DNA of 64,000 nt from an uncultured Rhodospirillaceae bacterium. GTDB lineage: Bacteria; Pseudomonadota; Alphaproteobacteria; Reyranellales; Reyranellaceae. Positions 34,173 to 42,593 of this stretch are shown here, one piece after another. Location: assembly GCA_945952105.1 (NCBI GenBank), contig CAMFGZ010000004.1, positions 186,001 to 250,000 on the forward strand. Direction: 5' to 3'. How positions within the stretch are numbered: position 1 is the stretch's first letter; each line of letters begins with the position of its first letter. The notes under the pieces were generated by a model. That model was not told the DNA's origin. It worked only from the letters and a program-made list of their open reading frames with translations, and made no database searches. The translations under genes were made by a program, and so were the position numbers.

Positions 34173-35201
34173 ATGTCACTCAAATCCATCACCGTAACCG
34201 CAGCGCTTGCGAGCCTGACGGCGCTCGCTGCCGGTCCGGCGTCGGCCGGCCAGACCTTCGACGCGGTCAAGGCCAAGGGCTTCGTCCAGTGCGCGGTCAA
34301 CACGGGCCTGGCGGGCTTCTCCTTCGCCGACAGCCAGGGCAAGTGGACCGGCCTCGACGTCGATCTCTGCAAGGCCATTGCCGCGGCGATGTTCGGCGAT
34401 GCCGAGAAGGTCAAGTTCACCCCGACTACCGCCCAGCAGCGCTTCGTCGCCCTGCAGTCGGGCGAGGTCGACGTCATCACCCGCAACGCGACCCAGACCC
34501 TGCTGCGCGACACCTCGCTCGGCTTCAACATCGCCGGCGTCAATTTCTACGACGGCCAGGGCTTCATGGTGACGGCCAAGAGCAACATCAAGAGCGCCAA
34601 GGAGCTGAACGGCGCCACGGTCTGCGTGCAGCCGGGCACCACGACCGAGCTCAACCTCGCGGACTATTTCCGCGCCAACAAGATGACCTTCAAGCCGGTG
34701 CTGATCGAGAAGCTCGACGAGCTGCTGCAGGCCTATGCCGCCGGCCGCTGCGACGCCTACACGACCGACGCATCGGGCCTCGCCGCGGCGCGCGCCGGCC
34801 AGCTCTCGGGCAAGGGCGAGCATGTCATCCTGCCCGAACGCATCTCCAAGGAGCCGCTGGGTCCGATTGTGCGACACGGCGACGACCAGTGGTTCGATCT
34901 CGTGAAGTGGACCCTGATGGGCATGATCGAGGCCGAGGAGATGGGCATCATCTCGAAGAACGTCGACGAGAAGATGAAGAGCGACGATCCCGCCGTGAAG
35001 CGCTTCCTCGGCGTCACGCCGGGCTTCGGCAAGGCCGTCGGCGTCGACGAGAAGTGGATGTACAACGTCATCAAGCAGGTCGGTAACTACGGCGAGAGCT
35101 ACGACCGCAACGTCGGCCCCGCGACCGCCCTCAAGCTCGACCGCGGCCAGAACGCGCTCTGGACCAACGGCGGCCTGATGTACGCGATCCCGTTCCGTTG
35201 A
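34173..35201 (+). CDS. General L-amino-acid ABC transporter substrate-binding protein (AapJ-like)
   Basis: A 342-residue periplasmic family 3 binding protein. A signal peptide ends near AGPASAGQ (residue 25). The body opens with FDAVKAKGFVQCAVNTGLAG and continues with WTGLDVDLCKAIAAAMFGD and VDVITRNATQTLLRDTSLGF, closely following AapJ of rhizobia, which serves the broad-range Aap amino acid transporter. No aapQMP-like genes lie beside it, so it is an orphan or works with a distant permease. A perfect hairpin abuts its start codon. Confidence 0.9.
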   Translation: MSLKSITVTAALASLTALAAGPASAGQTFDAVKAKGFVQCAVNTGLAGFSFADSQGKWTGLDVDLCKAIAAAMFGDAEKVKFTPTTAQQRFVALQSGEVDVITRNATQTLLRDTSLGFNIAGVNFYDGQGFMVTAKSNIKSAKELNGATVCVQPGTTTELNLADYFRANKMTFKPVLIEKLDELLQAYAAGRCDAYTTDASGLAAARAGQLSGKGEHVILPERISKEPLGPIVRHGDDQWFDLVKWTLMGMIEAEEMGIISKNVDEKMKSDDPAVKRFLGVTPGFGKAVGVDEKWMYNVIKQVGNYGESYDRNVGPATALKLDRGQNALWTNGGLMYAIPFR

Positions 35202-35211
35202 TCTCGATCGC

Positions 35212-35265
35212 CTCCCCATTCAAATGGGGAGGTGTCGCGCCTTGCGCGACGGAGGGGTCATGACC
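35212..35265. repeat. Intergenic repeat, copy 2 of the CCATTCAAATGGGGAG element
   Basis: The palindrome CTCCCCATTCAAATGGGGAG starts at 35212 and contains the 16 bp shared with 3919-3934. It continues with a second small hairpin (GTCGCGCCTTGCGCGAC) and GGGGTCATGACC. This is the typical build of a short alphaproteobacterial intergenic palindromic element. Confidence 0.65.
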
Positions 35266-35290
35266 CCATCGCCCTCGTAGGACGAAGGCA

Positions 35291-35321
35291 CTTCCCCTTT
35301 GCGGAGTCCGCAAAGGGGAAG
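35291..35321. repeat. Strong perfect hairpin between convergent genes
   Basis: CTTCCCCTTTGCGG (35291-35304), loop AGT, CCGCAAAGGGGAAG (35308-35321) is a 14-bp perfect stem. It sits between the convergent binding-protein and serine hydrolase genes, so it may shield or terminate both transcripts; no T-run is present. It belongs to the same composite element as the preceding repeat. Confidence 0.6.
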
Positions 35322-35332
35322 AGGCTGAAAGC

Positions 35333-36937
35333 TCAATCCTCGCGATCGAACCGCATCTTCTTGATGCGGCCGGTCGAGACCTCGAGCGCGACGATCCTGC
35401 CGGCGCGGTCGCGGACGAGATGGGCGAGCTGGGTCGCCTTGATCCAGGCGCCCGGCGATTCGATTTCCACCGTGTCGGCGTCGATGCCGCGCACGGCCCA
35501 CTTGGCGCCGCCCGAGATCAGCGGGCCGCCGACGTCCATCTTCCAGTCCTCGCCGTCGCGGGCGATGCGCCAGACGGCGGCGCAATCGGACGACACATAG
35601 GTGCCGGCGAGCGCGGCCGGCACCGCGGCGCGCTTGGACATCTTCGTGAAGGTGAGCACGCGGCCGGCGCCGAGATCGACCTTCAGCGTTCCCTTTGGTC
35701 CCGGCTTCAGCGCGAATTCGTAAGAGCCGCGTTCGGCCGCCAGCCAGCCGCCGGCGCGTCGGCCCAGCGCGAAAGGCATGCCGTTCTGCGTTACCGTCGC
35801 CTCGCCGTTGCGCCACTCCAGATCGAACAGCGACGGCTCCGCGGCGTTGAACCAGGACCCGCCGAGCGGCTTGATCTCCGCCTGCGTGATCGGCGCCAGC
35901 GCGGGCTTCATCTTCCTGTCGTCTTCCAGCGCCAGCGCCGCGATGGCGCGGGCGCGCCGCCACGGATCGATGCTGCCGAGGTTGGCGATGACGACGACCG
36001 TGAGGCCGGCCTTCGGCACGCGCAGGAATTCGGTGCGGAAGCCCGGCCACAGGCCGCCATGGCCGATCGTCTGCAGCCCGCGCAGTTCCTCGACGGCGAC
36101 GCCGCGCCGGTAGTTGTTGGCTTTGCCGCCGGTGAGCGGCGCGATGGCGGCAAGTTGCGCGGGGATCGTCTTGCCCAAGGTTGGCTTGTCGAAATGCCGG
36201 CTCCAGATCAGCAGATCCTCAACCGTCGAGGTGAGGCCGCCTTCGCCGCCTTGCGGATAGCCGTGAGCGGCGCGGCGGAAGCCCTGCTCGCGGTCGCCGA
36301 GATAGCCGGTGGCTAGGTTCGGGATCACCGCGTCGATCTCCGCGACGAGCGAGGTGTGCGCCATGCCCAGCGGCTTGAAGATGCGCTCGGCCAGAACGTC
36401 GCCCAGCTTCTTCTTCGCCAGCTTCTCGACGATCAGGCCGAGCAACAGGAAGTTGGTGTTGCTGTAGAGGAAGCGGCTGCCTGGTGCGAAGTTGAGATGG
36501 CGGTTGCGCGTGCAGGCGTCGAACAGGTCCTTGGGCCGGGCCGGCCTGTCGAGCCCGTGGCCGCCCAAGCGCAGCAGCTCGAGGAAGTCGGGCAGGCCGC
36601 TCGAATTGCGCATCATCTGGTCGATCGTGACCGGCAGCGGCGCCAGCTCGGGCAGGTATTTGTGCGGCGGATCGGAGAGTTTGAGCTTGCCCTCCGCCGC
36701 CAGCATCAGCGCGGCCGTCACCGTGAATTGCTTGCTCACCGAGGCGATGCGGAAGCGCGTGTCGGGGCGGATCGGCACGCCGAGCTCGATGCTCGCGAGG
36801 CCGAAGCCCTTGCAGAACTCGACCTTGCCGTCGCGCATGACGCCGACGACGGCGCCCGGCGAACCGGGCTTGGTGTAAGGGGCAAACAACGCGTTGACGC
36901 GGCGCTCGAAGACGGCGGATTCGATGGCTTCAGACAT
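35333..36937 (-). CDS. Serine hydrolase of the beta-lactamase/D-aminopeptidase family
   Basis: A 534-residue class C beta-lactamase-fold hydrolase. The nucleophile motif SxxK is S66-V-S-K69 in RIASVSKQFTV and the second motif YxN appears as LYSNTNFLLLG. The catalytic domain (to about residue 330) is followed by a C-terminal beta-barrel region of about 200 residues, as in D-aminopeptidase (DAP) of Ochrobactrum. There is no signal peptide, so it is cytoplasmic. Likely an amidase or esterase acting on D-amino-acid peptides or similar; no beta-lactam resistance is implied. It is divergent from the enoyl-CoA hydratase gene. Confidence 0.87.
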   Translation of the reverse strand: MSEAIESAVFERRVNALFAPYTKPGSPGAVVGVMRDGKVEFCKGFGLASIELGVPIRPDTRFRIASVSKQFTVTAALMLAAEGKLKLSDPPHKYLPELAPLPVTIDQMMRNSSGLPDFLELLRLGGHGLDRPARPKDLFDACTRNRHLNFAPGSRFLYSNTNFLLLGLIVEKLAKKKLGDVLAERIFKPLGMAHTSLVAEIDAVIPNLATGYLGDREQGFRRAAHGYPQGGEGGLTSTVEDLLIWSRHFDKPTLGKTIPAQLAAIAPLTGGKANNYRRGVAVEELRGLQTIGHGGLWPGFRTEFLRVPKAGLTVVVIANLGSIDPWRRARAIAALALEDDRKMKPALAPITQAEIKPLGGSWFNAAEPSLFDLEWRNGEATVTQNGMPFALGRRAGGWLAAERGSYEFALKPGPKGTLKVDLGAGRVLTFTKMSKRAAVPAALAGTYVSSDCAAVWRIARDGEDWKMDVGGPLISGGAKWAVRGIDADTVEIESPGAWIKATQLAHLVRDRAGRIVALEVSTGRIKKMRFDRED

Positions 36938-37018
36938 GCAGGCCAGTCAATCGAAGCGGCTCGCCCTTGTAAAGGCGAGCCGCTAGGCTTGCGCGAAGAG
37001 TCGGGGAGAAGACGCGCG

Positions 37019-37828
37019 ATGGACCGTCAGTTCGTGAAGATCGAGAAGGGGCTGGGGTCGCAGGGGCGCATCGCCGTCGTGCGTTTCGACCGCGGCGACA
37101 ACATCAATGCGCTGAGCCACCAGGCGATGCGCGAGCTGCGCGACGTGCCGCGCGAATTCGAGGACGATCTCGAGACCTCGGTCGTGATCCTGACCGGGTC
37201 GGCCAAGGCTTTCTCCGCCGGCTTCGACCTCAAGGATGCCGACGGTCGCACCCGCGACGGCCTGCCGCTCGGTGAGCGCATCCATCGCCAGCGGCTTGGC
37301 CCGAAAATGTGCAAGGCCTGGCAGGACATGGACCAGGTGACCGTCGCCGCCATCGAAGGCCATTGCATCGGCGGCGGCGCCGCGCTGGTCGTGTCGCTCG
37401 ACTTCCGCACCTGCGGCCGTTCGGCCCATTTTCGCATCCCCGAGGTCGAACTCGGCATGAACATGAGCTGGGGCTCGATCCCGCGCATGCTGGCGCTGAT
37501 GGGCCCGGCACGCACCAAGCAGGCGGTGATCCTGGCCTCCGACCGGATCGGCGCGGCGGAGGCGCTGGACTGGGGTCTGGTCGAGAACGTCGTGGACGAC
37601 GGACAGGCGCTTGCGGCGTCGATGGCGTTCGCCGAGCGCATCGCACGCCAGCCGCCCATTCCCGTGCGCATGAGCAAGGCGTCGGTCAATCGCCTCGCCC
37701 ATGCGCTCGACGATCTCGCCGCGCACATGGATGCCGACCAGAACGTGCTGACGGGCCTGACCGAGGACTACAAGGAAGGCACCTCGGCCTTCCGCGAGAA
37801 GCGCAAGCCTTCCTTCAAGGGGCGTTGA
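37019..37828 (+). CDS. Enoyl-CoA hydratase/isomerase family protein
   Basis: A 269-residue crotonase-fold protein. The oxyanion-hole segments are KAFSAGFDLKD and IEGHCIGGGAALVVSLDFR; the region RIPEVELGMNMSWGSIPRML carries the usual glutamate but lacks the second standard catalytic glutamate context, so hydratase activity is likely but not certain. The start at 37019 (MDRQFVKIEKG) fits the family; a longer open frame upstream runs antisense through the serine hydrolase and is rejected. Its CoA substrate is unknown. It is followed by the adenylate cyclase gene after 73 bp. Confidence 0.88.
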   Translation: MDRQFVKIEKGLGSQGRIAVVRFDRGDNINALSHQAMRELRDVPREFEDDLETSVVILTGSAKAFSAGFDLKDADGRTRDGLPLGERIHRQRLGPKMCKAWQDMDQVTVAAIEGHCIGGGAALVVSLDFRTCGRSAHFRIPEVELGMNMSWGSIPRMLALMGPARTKQAVILASDRIGAAEALDWGLVENVVDDGQALAASMAFAERIARQPPIPVRMSKASVNRLAHALDDLAAHMDADQNVLTGLTEDYKEGTSAFREKRKPSFKGR

Positions 37829-37901
37829 ACCGGCGCGCGGCGCCCATACTCATTGCGCGCCGTTGCGCCGAACGGACGGCAGAGCCATCGGAGGCAGAGA
37901 C

Positions 37902-40076
37902 ATGAATCCCGGGCACCTGCTTGCCTATCTCCGGCCCAAGGGCTGGCGCCTGCAATTCAGCATCGGCGCCATCTTCGCCATCCTGGTCACGCCCTCGATC
38001 GCCGGGCTGATCTACTGGTCCTATGATTCTTCCCTGGCTCTCATCAGCCAGTATGCCGAACGCGACGTCAGGAATGCGGCCGAGGACGCAAAGAGCACGA
38101 TAACGGCGCCGCTCCGGCGGTTTGCCGACTCCGTCCTGATCGCGGCACAGGTCGAGGCGGCGATGCCGGGCTTTCTTCGCGGCCCGGAGTCGGACCGGAC
38201 GATGATCCAGGAGCTGCGCAATAGTCCCGGTCTGACGAGTTACTATGTGGGCTTTGCCGATGGATCCTTCCGGCAGATGCAGCGGGTTGCGCCGGGAGCC
38301 AAAGTGAGCGGCCTCACGCCGCCGCCGGAGACACGCTTCGCGTCCCGGATGATCGACCGGTCCACGGGCGATGCGCCTGTCGATCGATATGTCTTCCTCG
38401 ATGCCGAGGCGCGACGCCTCGGCGACGGCTCCGCCGGACCCACGGCCTACGATGCCCGACAGCGGTCCTTCTGGCGCCAAGCCGAGCGGCTCCAGTCGGA
38501 CCGAACACAATCCACCGTCTCCGTCGCCGACCCCTATGTCATCGGAAGTGTCGGCAAACTCGGCGTGTCGGTGTCGGCGCCGGTGCTGCGCGACGGGCGG
38601 CTCGTAGCGGCCGTCGCGACGAACTTCACCCTCGACCGGGTGTCGCAATATCTGCAGGCCCATCCTGCGAGCGCGAACGCCACGACTTTGGTCGTGTCGC
38701 GCGATGGCACGGTCATCGTCCACCCCGACCCTGCCGAGATGACGGACCGGAAGGGCGACGAGATCGTGTCGCGGCGCGTCAGCGACATTTCCAATCCCGC
38801 GGTTCGGGCCGCCTTTGCCCGGCGCAGCGAGCTGAAGAGCGACCACTTCACGTTCAGGACGCTCTCGGACGGCGCCGAATATGTGGCGCTTTTCGTTCCC
38901 ATTCTCGCCGAGTTCGGAAAGTCCTGGGAAATCGTGATCGTTGCGCCGACCGACGACTTCATCGGGCCGCTGCGCCGGAACAATCAGCTCATGGCCGCCG
39001 TGGGTACGGCGATGATCGTGATCCTCCTGCTTCTGATCAGCGGCTTCGCGCGGTTGATTTCCCGTCCGCTGGTGGGCCTGGTGCGCGAGATCCACGCCAT
39101 CGAGAGATTCGCGCTCGATGCCGAAGTCCGGCTCTCCTCGAACATCAGGGAGGTGAAGCAACTCATCGGCGCAACGCAGGTGATGAAGACCGCGCTGCGG
39201 GCCTTCACCGCCTATGTGCCGCGTGAGGTCGTTCGGGGCCTGCTGCTTTCCGGCCGGCCGATCGAGCTGGGGGGACGCAGCGCCCACCTCACCGTCATGT
39301 TCACCGATCTGGAAGCCTTCTCGACGCTGGCGGAGAAGACTCCGGCCCGCGCTCTCCTCGATCAGGTGTCGACCTATCTCGGGATGGTGACGCGCGCGGT
39401 GAACGAGACGACCGGCTCGGTCGACAAGTTCATCGGCGATTCTGTGATGGCCTTCTGGGGAGCGCCCCTGGCCGACGATGACCACGCCTATCATGCCTGC
39501 GTCGCCGCCGTGCACGGCAAGCGCCGGCTGGCAGCGCAGAACACGCTTTGGCAGGAAGCCGGCCTTCCCGAACTGCGCATGCGGGTCGGAATCCACAGCG
39601 ACGCCGTTCTGGTCGGCAATGTCGGATCGATGGAACGCATGAGCTATACCGTCATGGGAGACGGGGTGAACATCGCCGCGCGGCTGGAGGGCATCAACAA
39701 GCAGTTCGGCACCTCGATCTGCGTCAGCCACTCCGTGTTCCGCGAATGCGGCGAGCGCCTGTGGCTGCGGCCGATCGATCAGGTTCCGGTCAAGGGACGG
39801 CGGGGCGACATCCTCGTGTACGAGCTTCTGGCGATCCGCGATGGAGAAGCCGACCTCGCGGGGTCGCTGCATGAGCAGGACCTCTGCCGCCGCACGGCCG
39901 AGGCTTACGCTCTCATGGCCGGAGGGGACCTCGTGGCGGCGGCCCGCGCCTACGACGACATTGCGAGCACCTTCGACGATACGCTGGCCGTGGAAATGGC
40001 ACGGCGCTGTCGCGAGGGGAGGATCGAGCCTCAGCTTTCGGAAATCTCGGAGAACGCGAAAATCCAGGCGGGGTGA
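37902..40076 (+). CDS. Membrane-bound class III adenylate/guanylate cyclase with periplasmic sensor
   Basis: A 724-residue protein. A first membrane helix (about residues 19-40) and a second (about 363-383) enclose a periplasmic sensor of the dCache type with two PAS-like folds. After the second helix a short linker leads to the class III cyclase domain (about 455-620): the metal aspartates are in VMFTDLEAF (near 466) and DKFIGDSVMAFWG (near 510), and the transition-state segment is VMGDGVNIAARLEG (near 585). The C-terminus has a helical tail. It would make cAMP (or cGMP) in response to an external small ligand. The start at 37902 follows GGAGG. A cAMP receptor is not in the window. Confidence 0.9.
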   Translation: MNPGHLLAYLRPKGWRLQFSIGAIFAILVTPSIAGLIYWSYDSSLALISQYAERDVRNAAEDAKSTITAPLRRFADSVLIAAQVEAAMPGFLRGPESDRTMIQELRNSPGLTSYYVGFADGSFRQMQRVAPGAKVSGLTPPPETRFASRMIDRSTGDAPVDRYVFLDAEARRLGDGSAGPTAYDARQRSFWRQAERLQSDRTQSTVSVADPYVIGSVGKLGVSVSAPVLRDGRLVAAVATNFTLDRVSQYLQAHPASANATTLVVSRDGTVIVHPDPAEMTDRKGDEIVSRRVSDISNPAVRAAFARRSELKSDHFTFRTLSDGAEYVALFVPILAEFGKSWEIVIVAPTDDFIGPLRRNNQLMAAVGTAMIVILLLLISGFARLISRPLVGLVREIHAIERFALDAEVRLSSNIREVKQLIGATQVMKTALRAFTAYVPREVVRGLLLSGRPIELGGRSAHLTVMFTDLEAFSTLAEKTPARALLDQVSTYLGMVTRAVNETTGSVDKFIGDSVMAFWGAPLADDDHAYHACVAAVHGKRRLAAQNTLWQEAGLPELRMRVGIHSDAVLVGNVGSMERMSYTVMGDGVNIAARLEGINKQFGTSICVSHSVFRECGERLWLRPIDQVPVKGRRGDILVYELLAIRDGEADLAGSLHEQDLCRRTAEAYALMAGGDLVAAARAYDDIASTFDDTLAVEMARRCREGRIEPQLSEISENAKIQAG

Positions 40077-40113
40077 TCTTGCATCCCGTCCCGGCCCGCA
40101 AGGCGTCCGGTCG

Positions 40114-40302
40114 CTAGAACTTGCGCACCGGCAACTGATCGACGATGGCCTGACGGGCCGGGTCGTCGAGCATGGCCCAGCGGCCGATCTCGTCGATGGT
40201 GCGTCGGCAGCCGAGGCAGAGGCCGCTCTTCTGGTCAAGCTTGCAGATGCCGATACAGGGCGACATCACGCGACGGACGGCGGACGAGGGCGACGACGTC
40301 AT
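40114..40302 (-). CDS. DUF1289 small cysteine-rich protein
   Basis: A 62-residue protein with the DUF1289 core SPCIGICKLDQKSGLCLGCR, four cysteines probably binding zinc or an iron-sulfur cluster, then TIDEIGRWAMLDD. Function is unknown. It lies 7 bp downstream of phaR in the same direction and is probably co-transcribed. Confidence 0.9.
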   Translation of the reverse strand: MTSSPSSAVRRVMSPCIGICKLDQKSGLCLGCRRTIDEIGRWAMLDDPARQAIVDQLPVRKF

Positions 40303-40309
40303 GGAGCGA

Positions 40310-40966
40310 TCAGGACTTCTTGCCGAGTTCCGAAAGCTGGCTCTGTAACTCGTCGAGCTTGCGCTTCAGCTCGTCGATCGCGGCATCGTTGGACGGTGCC
40401 GCGGCTTCCGGCCCGGGCGGCTCGTGACCGTTGGCGGGCGCCGGGGGCGCCGCCGCGGCGGGCGCGCCCGCAGGCGAGCTGCTGGGCGCGGTGCCGAACG
40501 GATTGAACATGCGCATGGCGTTCTCGAACATCGCCATGTTCTGCTTGCCCATCGATTCGAACTGCTGGAACGGGTTGAAGCCGAAGGCATTCTGCATGTA
40601 GCGGCGCATCTGGTCCTGGTTGCGCGCGAACTGCGTCATCGACATTTCCAGATACTGCGGCACCACACCCTGCAGGCTGTCGCCGTAGAAGGAGATGAGT
40701 TGTCGCAGGAACGGGATCGGCAGCAGCGTCTGGCCGCCCTTGCTCTCTTCCTCGAAGATGATCTGCGTCAGCACCGAGCGGGTGATCTCGTCGCCGGTCT
40801 TGGCGTCGTAGACCACGAAGTCGGTCTTGTCCTTCACCATCTGGGAGAGGTGGTCGAGGGTCACATAGGCCGATGTCGCGGTATTGTAGAGCCGCCGGTT
40901 CGCGTACTTCTTGATCACCACCGGCGCCGCTTTCGGTCCGCCGTCGGGTACTGCCTGGTCGGCCAT
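40310..40966 (-). CDS. phaR: Polyhydroxyalkanoate synthesis repressor PhaR
   Basis: A 218-residue regulator. The DNA-binding PHB_acc_N part is at the N-terminus (VIKKYANRRLYNTATSAYVT, residues about 17-80), followed by the granule-associated PHB_acc part (LPIPFLRQLISFYGDSLQG and MTQFARNQDQMRRYMQNAFG). The C-terminus is Ala/Pro-rich and ends in a coiled coil (ELKRKLDELQSQLSEL). PhaR represses phasin and its own gene and is released when PHA granules titrate it. It is divergent from the PhaE-like/PhaC-like pair; a CTGC-GAGA-GCAG palindrome lies in the gap. Confidence 0.95.
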   Translation of the reverse strand: MADQAVPDGGPKAAPVVIKKYANRRLYNTATSAYVTLDHLSQMVKDKTDFVVYDAKTGDEITRSVLTQIIFEEESKGGQTLLPIPFLRQLISFYGDSLQGVVPQYLEMSMTQFARNQDQMRRYMQNAFGFNPFQQFESMGKQNMAMFENAMRMFNPFGTAPSSSPAGAPAAAAPPAPANGHEPPGPEAAAPSNDAAIDELKRKLDELQSQLSELGKKS

Positions 40967-41066
40967 TACGCTTCGCTCCTCTAGCTTCCGCGCGCAGTGA
41001 ACGCTCGTTTACCGGGATCGTTCACCTTAGCGCCGATGCCGCAATGCGACAAGGCGGGCTTTGCTC

Positions 41067-41078
41067 CTGCGAGAGCAG
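41067..41078. promoter_or_regulatory. Possible PhaR-binding palindrome
   Basis: CTGCGAGAGCAG is a CTGC-N4-GCAG palindrome between phaR and the divergent PHA genes; PhaR sites described in Rhodobacter-type bacteria are built from CTGC/GCAG half-sites. One short site is weak evidence. Confidence 0.3.
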
Positions 41079-41119
41079 CACGGACGCGACGCGGCGACAC
41101 GATGGGTTATAGTGAATGC

Positions 41120-41455
41120 ATGGCCTCTGGAAACGACGACAAGACTGAGGGAACCGCCGCCGAATTCGACAAGCTGGCCCGGCGCTACCTCGATTTGTGG
41201 CAGGCCCAGCTTTCCGGTCTCGCCGCCGACCAGGCCGTGACCGAACAGATTGCCCGCCTGTTCGCGGCTGCGAACACGCAAGTCGCCTCGGCGATGCAGG
41301 CAACCCAAGGAGCTTCTCATGCAGGCACGACTAGGCCCCCGCCCGCTGCCGCTCCATCTGGGAACGGCGCTGATGACGTGGGCGAGCTCCGAAAACGCGT
41401 GGAAGCTCTTGAAGCCCGGCTCGCAGAGCTCGAGTCCCGCAGCCGCCCCACCTGA
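41120..41455 (+). CDS. Small PhaE-like protein, candidate PHA-synthase partner
   Basis: A 111-residue protein. The N-terminal helix EFDKLARRYLDLWQAQLSGL resembles the start of class III PHA synthase subunits (PhaE) and phasin-like partners; an Ala/Pro linker is followed by a coiled coil ELRKRVEALEARLAELESRS. It is much shorter than true PhaE. The gene overlaps the PhaC-like gene by 137 bp in another frame. No ribosome-binding site precedes 41120; an in-frame ATG at 41102 is an alternative, and TATAGT at 41108-41113 could make a nearly leaderless transcript. Confidence 0.6.
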   Translation: MASGNDDKTEGTAAEFDKLARRYLDLWQAQLSGLAADQAVTEQIARLFAAANTQVASAMQATQGASHAGTTRPPPAAAPSGNGADDVGELRKRVEALEARLAELESRSRPT

Positions 41456-42593
41456 ATCGCTGGCGGCGCTGCTGCCGGAGATCGGCGCCCTCGAGGCGCA
41501 GGCGGGCGAGGGCAAGTTCGAGGAAGCGCTGAAACGCGAGATCCTGCGGCGCATGGGGCGGCTGGCCGACGGCGTGCTCGCCTACCAGCGCAACGACGTC
41601 CATCGCACCCTGGAGGAGCCGCCCGCCGCGTGGCGCGAAGGCAATACGCGCCTGCTCGACTATGGCATGACGAACCGCACCGCGCGCCGGCGCGGGGCGC
41701 GCGCGGTGCTGGTCGTGCCGTCGCTGATCAACCGATGGGAAGTGCTCGACCTCACGGCCGAGAAAAGCCTGCTGCGCGCCATGGCGGCGCAAGGGTTGCG
41801 GCCCTATCTCGTCGACTGGGGCACGCCCAACGACGAGGAGCGCTGCTTCGATACCACGGCCTACGTCGCACGTCTCGAACGGGCGCTGGCCTTCGTCGCC
41901 CGGCGTGCGCGGCGGGCGCCGGCGGTCCTGGGCTACTGCATGGGCGGCACGCTCACCGTCGCGCTGGCCGCGCGCCGGCCGCGCCGCGTCGCGGGTCTCG
42001 CGCTGATGGCGGCCCCCTGGGATTTCCATGCCGACCGCACCGGGCAGGCGTTCCTTCTGTCGACCGGGCCGCTGCTCGCGGAAGTCGCCGATCGCGTCGG
42101 CGAGCTGCCTGTCGATATCCTGCAGACCCTGTTCTGGTCGCTTGACCCTTGGCTATCGGTGAAGAAGTTCGGCCGCTTCCTCGGCCTCGACCCGAATGGT
42201 GAGCATGCCAAGGAATTCGTGCTGCTCGAGGACTGGTTGAATGGTGGAGCGCCGCTCGCAGGGCCGACAGCACGCGAATGCCTTGTCGGCTGGTACGGCG
42301 ACAATATCCCCGGCAGCAACCAATGGGTCGTCGGTGGCCGCCGCATCGTGCCGTCGAAGATCAAGGTGCCGTCGCTGGTCATGATCCCCTCGGGCGACCG
42401 CATCGTGCCGCCGCTCTCGGCCGCGGCACTGGCCGATCCGAAGAAGGGCTTGAAGAACGTGACGCGGATCGACTTGCCGCTCGGCCATATCGGCATGGTG
42501 GTCAGTGGCCGCGCCCGCGAACTGTGCTGGACGCCACTGATCGAGTGGCTGGGAAACCTTCCGACCCGGCGGTCCCGTGTCGTCACCGGCTAG
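41319..42593 (+). CDS. PhaC-like alpha/beta hydrolase (class III PHA synthase-like)
   Basis: A 424-residue alpha/beta-hydrolase-fold protein with the synthase-type nucleophile box LGYCMGGTL, where C207 replaces serine. The acid is in SGDRIVPP and the histidine in LGHIGMVVSG. The segments VVPSLINRWEVLDL and YLVDWGTPNDEER match class III PhaC. It is somewhat longer than typical class III PhaC (about 355) because of the N-terminal extension. The ATG at 41319 has AGGAG eight bases upstream; an ATG at 41373 would also serve. Relatives in alphaproteobacteria are annotated as PHA synthase-like hydrolases, so polymerase activity is likely but unproven. The upstream partner overlaps it and phaR, phaA and phaB are nearby. 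Confidence 0.8.
   Translation: MQARLGPRPLPLHLGTALMTWASSENAWKLLKPGSQSSSPAAAPPESLAALLPEIGALEAQAGEGKFEEALKREILRRMGRLADGVLAYQRNDVHRTLEEPPAAWREGNTRLLDYGMTNRTARRRGARAVLVVPSLINRWEVLDLTAEKSLLRAMAAQGLRPYLVDWGTPNDEERCFDTTAYVARLERALAFVARRARRAPAVLGYCMGGTLTVALAARRPRRVAGLALMAAPWDFHADRTGQAFLLSTGPLLAEVADRVGELPVDILQTLFWSLDPWLSVKKFGRFLGLDPNGEHAKEFVLLEDWLNGGAPLAGPTARECLVGWYGDNIPGSNQWVVGGRRIVPSKIKVPSLVMIPSGDRIVPPLSAAALADPKKGLKNVTRIDLPLGHIGMVVSGRARELCWTPLIEWLGNLPTRRSRVVTG

Noticed and set aside
35333..36937. Calling the serine hydrolase a beta-lactamase
   Set aside because: No signal peptide and a long C-terminal barrel region as in D-aminopeptidases; fold similarity alone does not support antibiotic hydrolysis.
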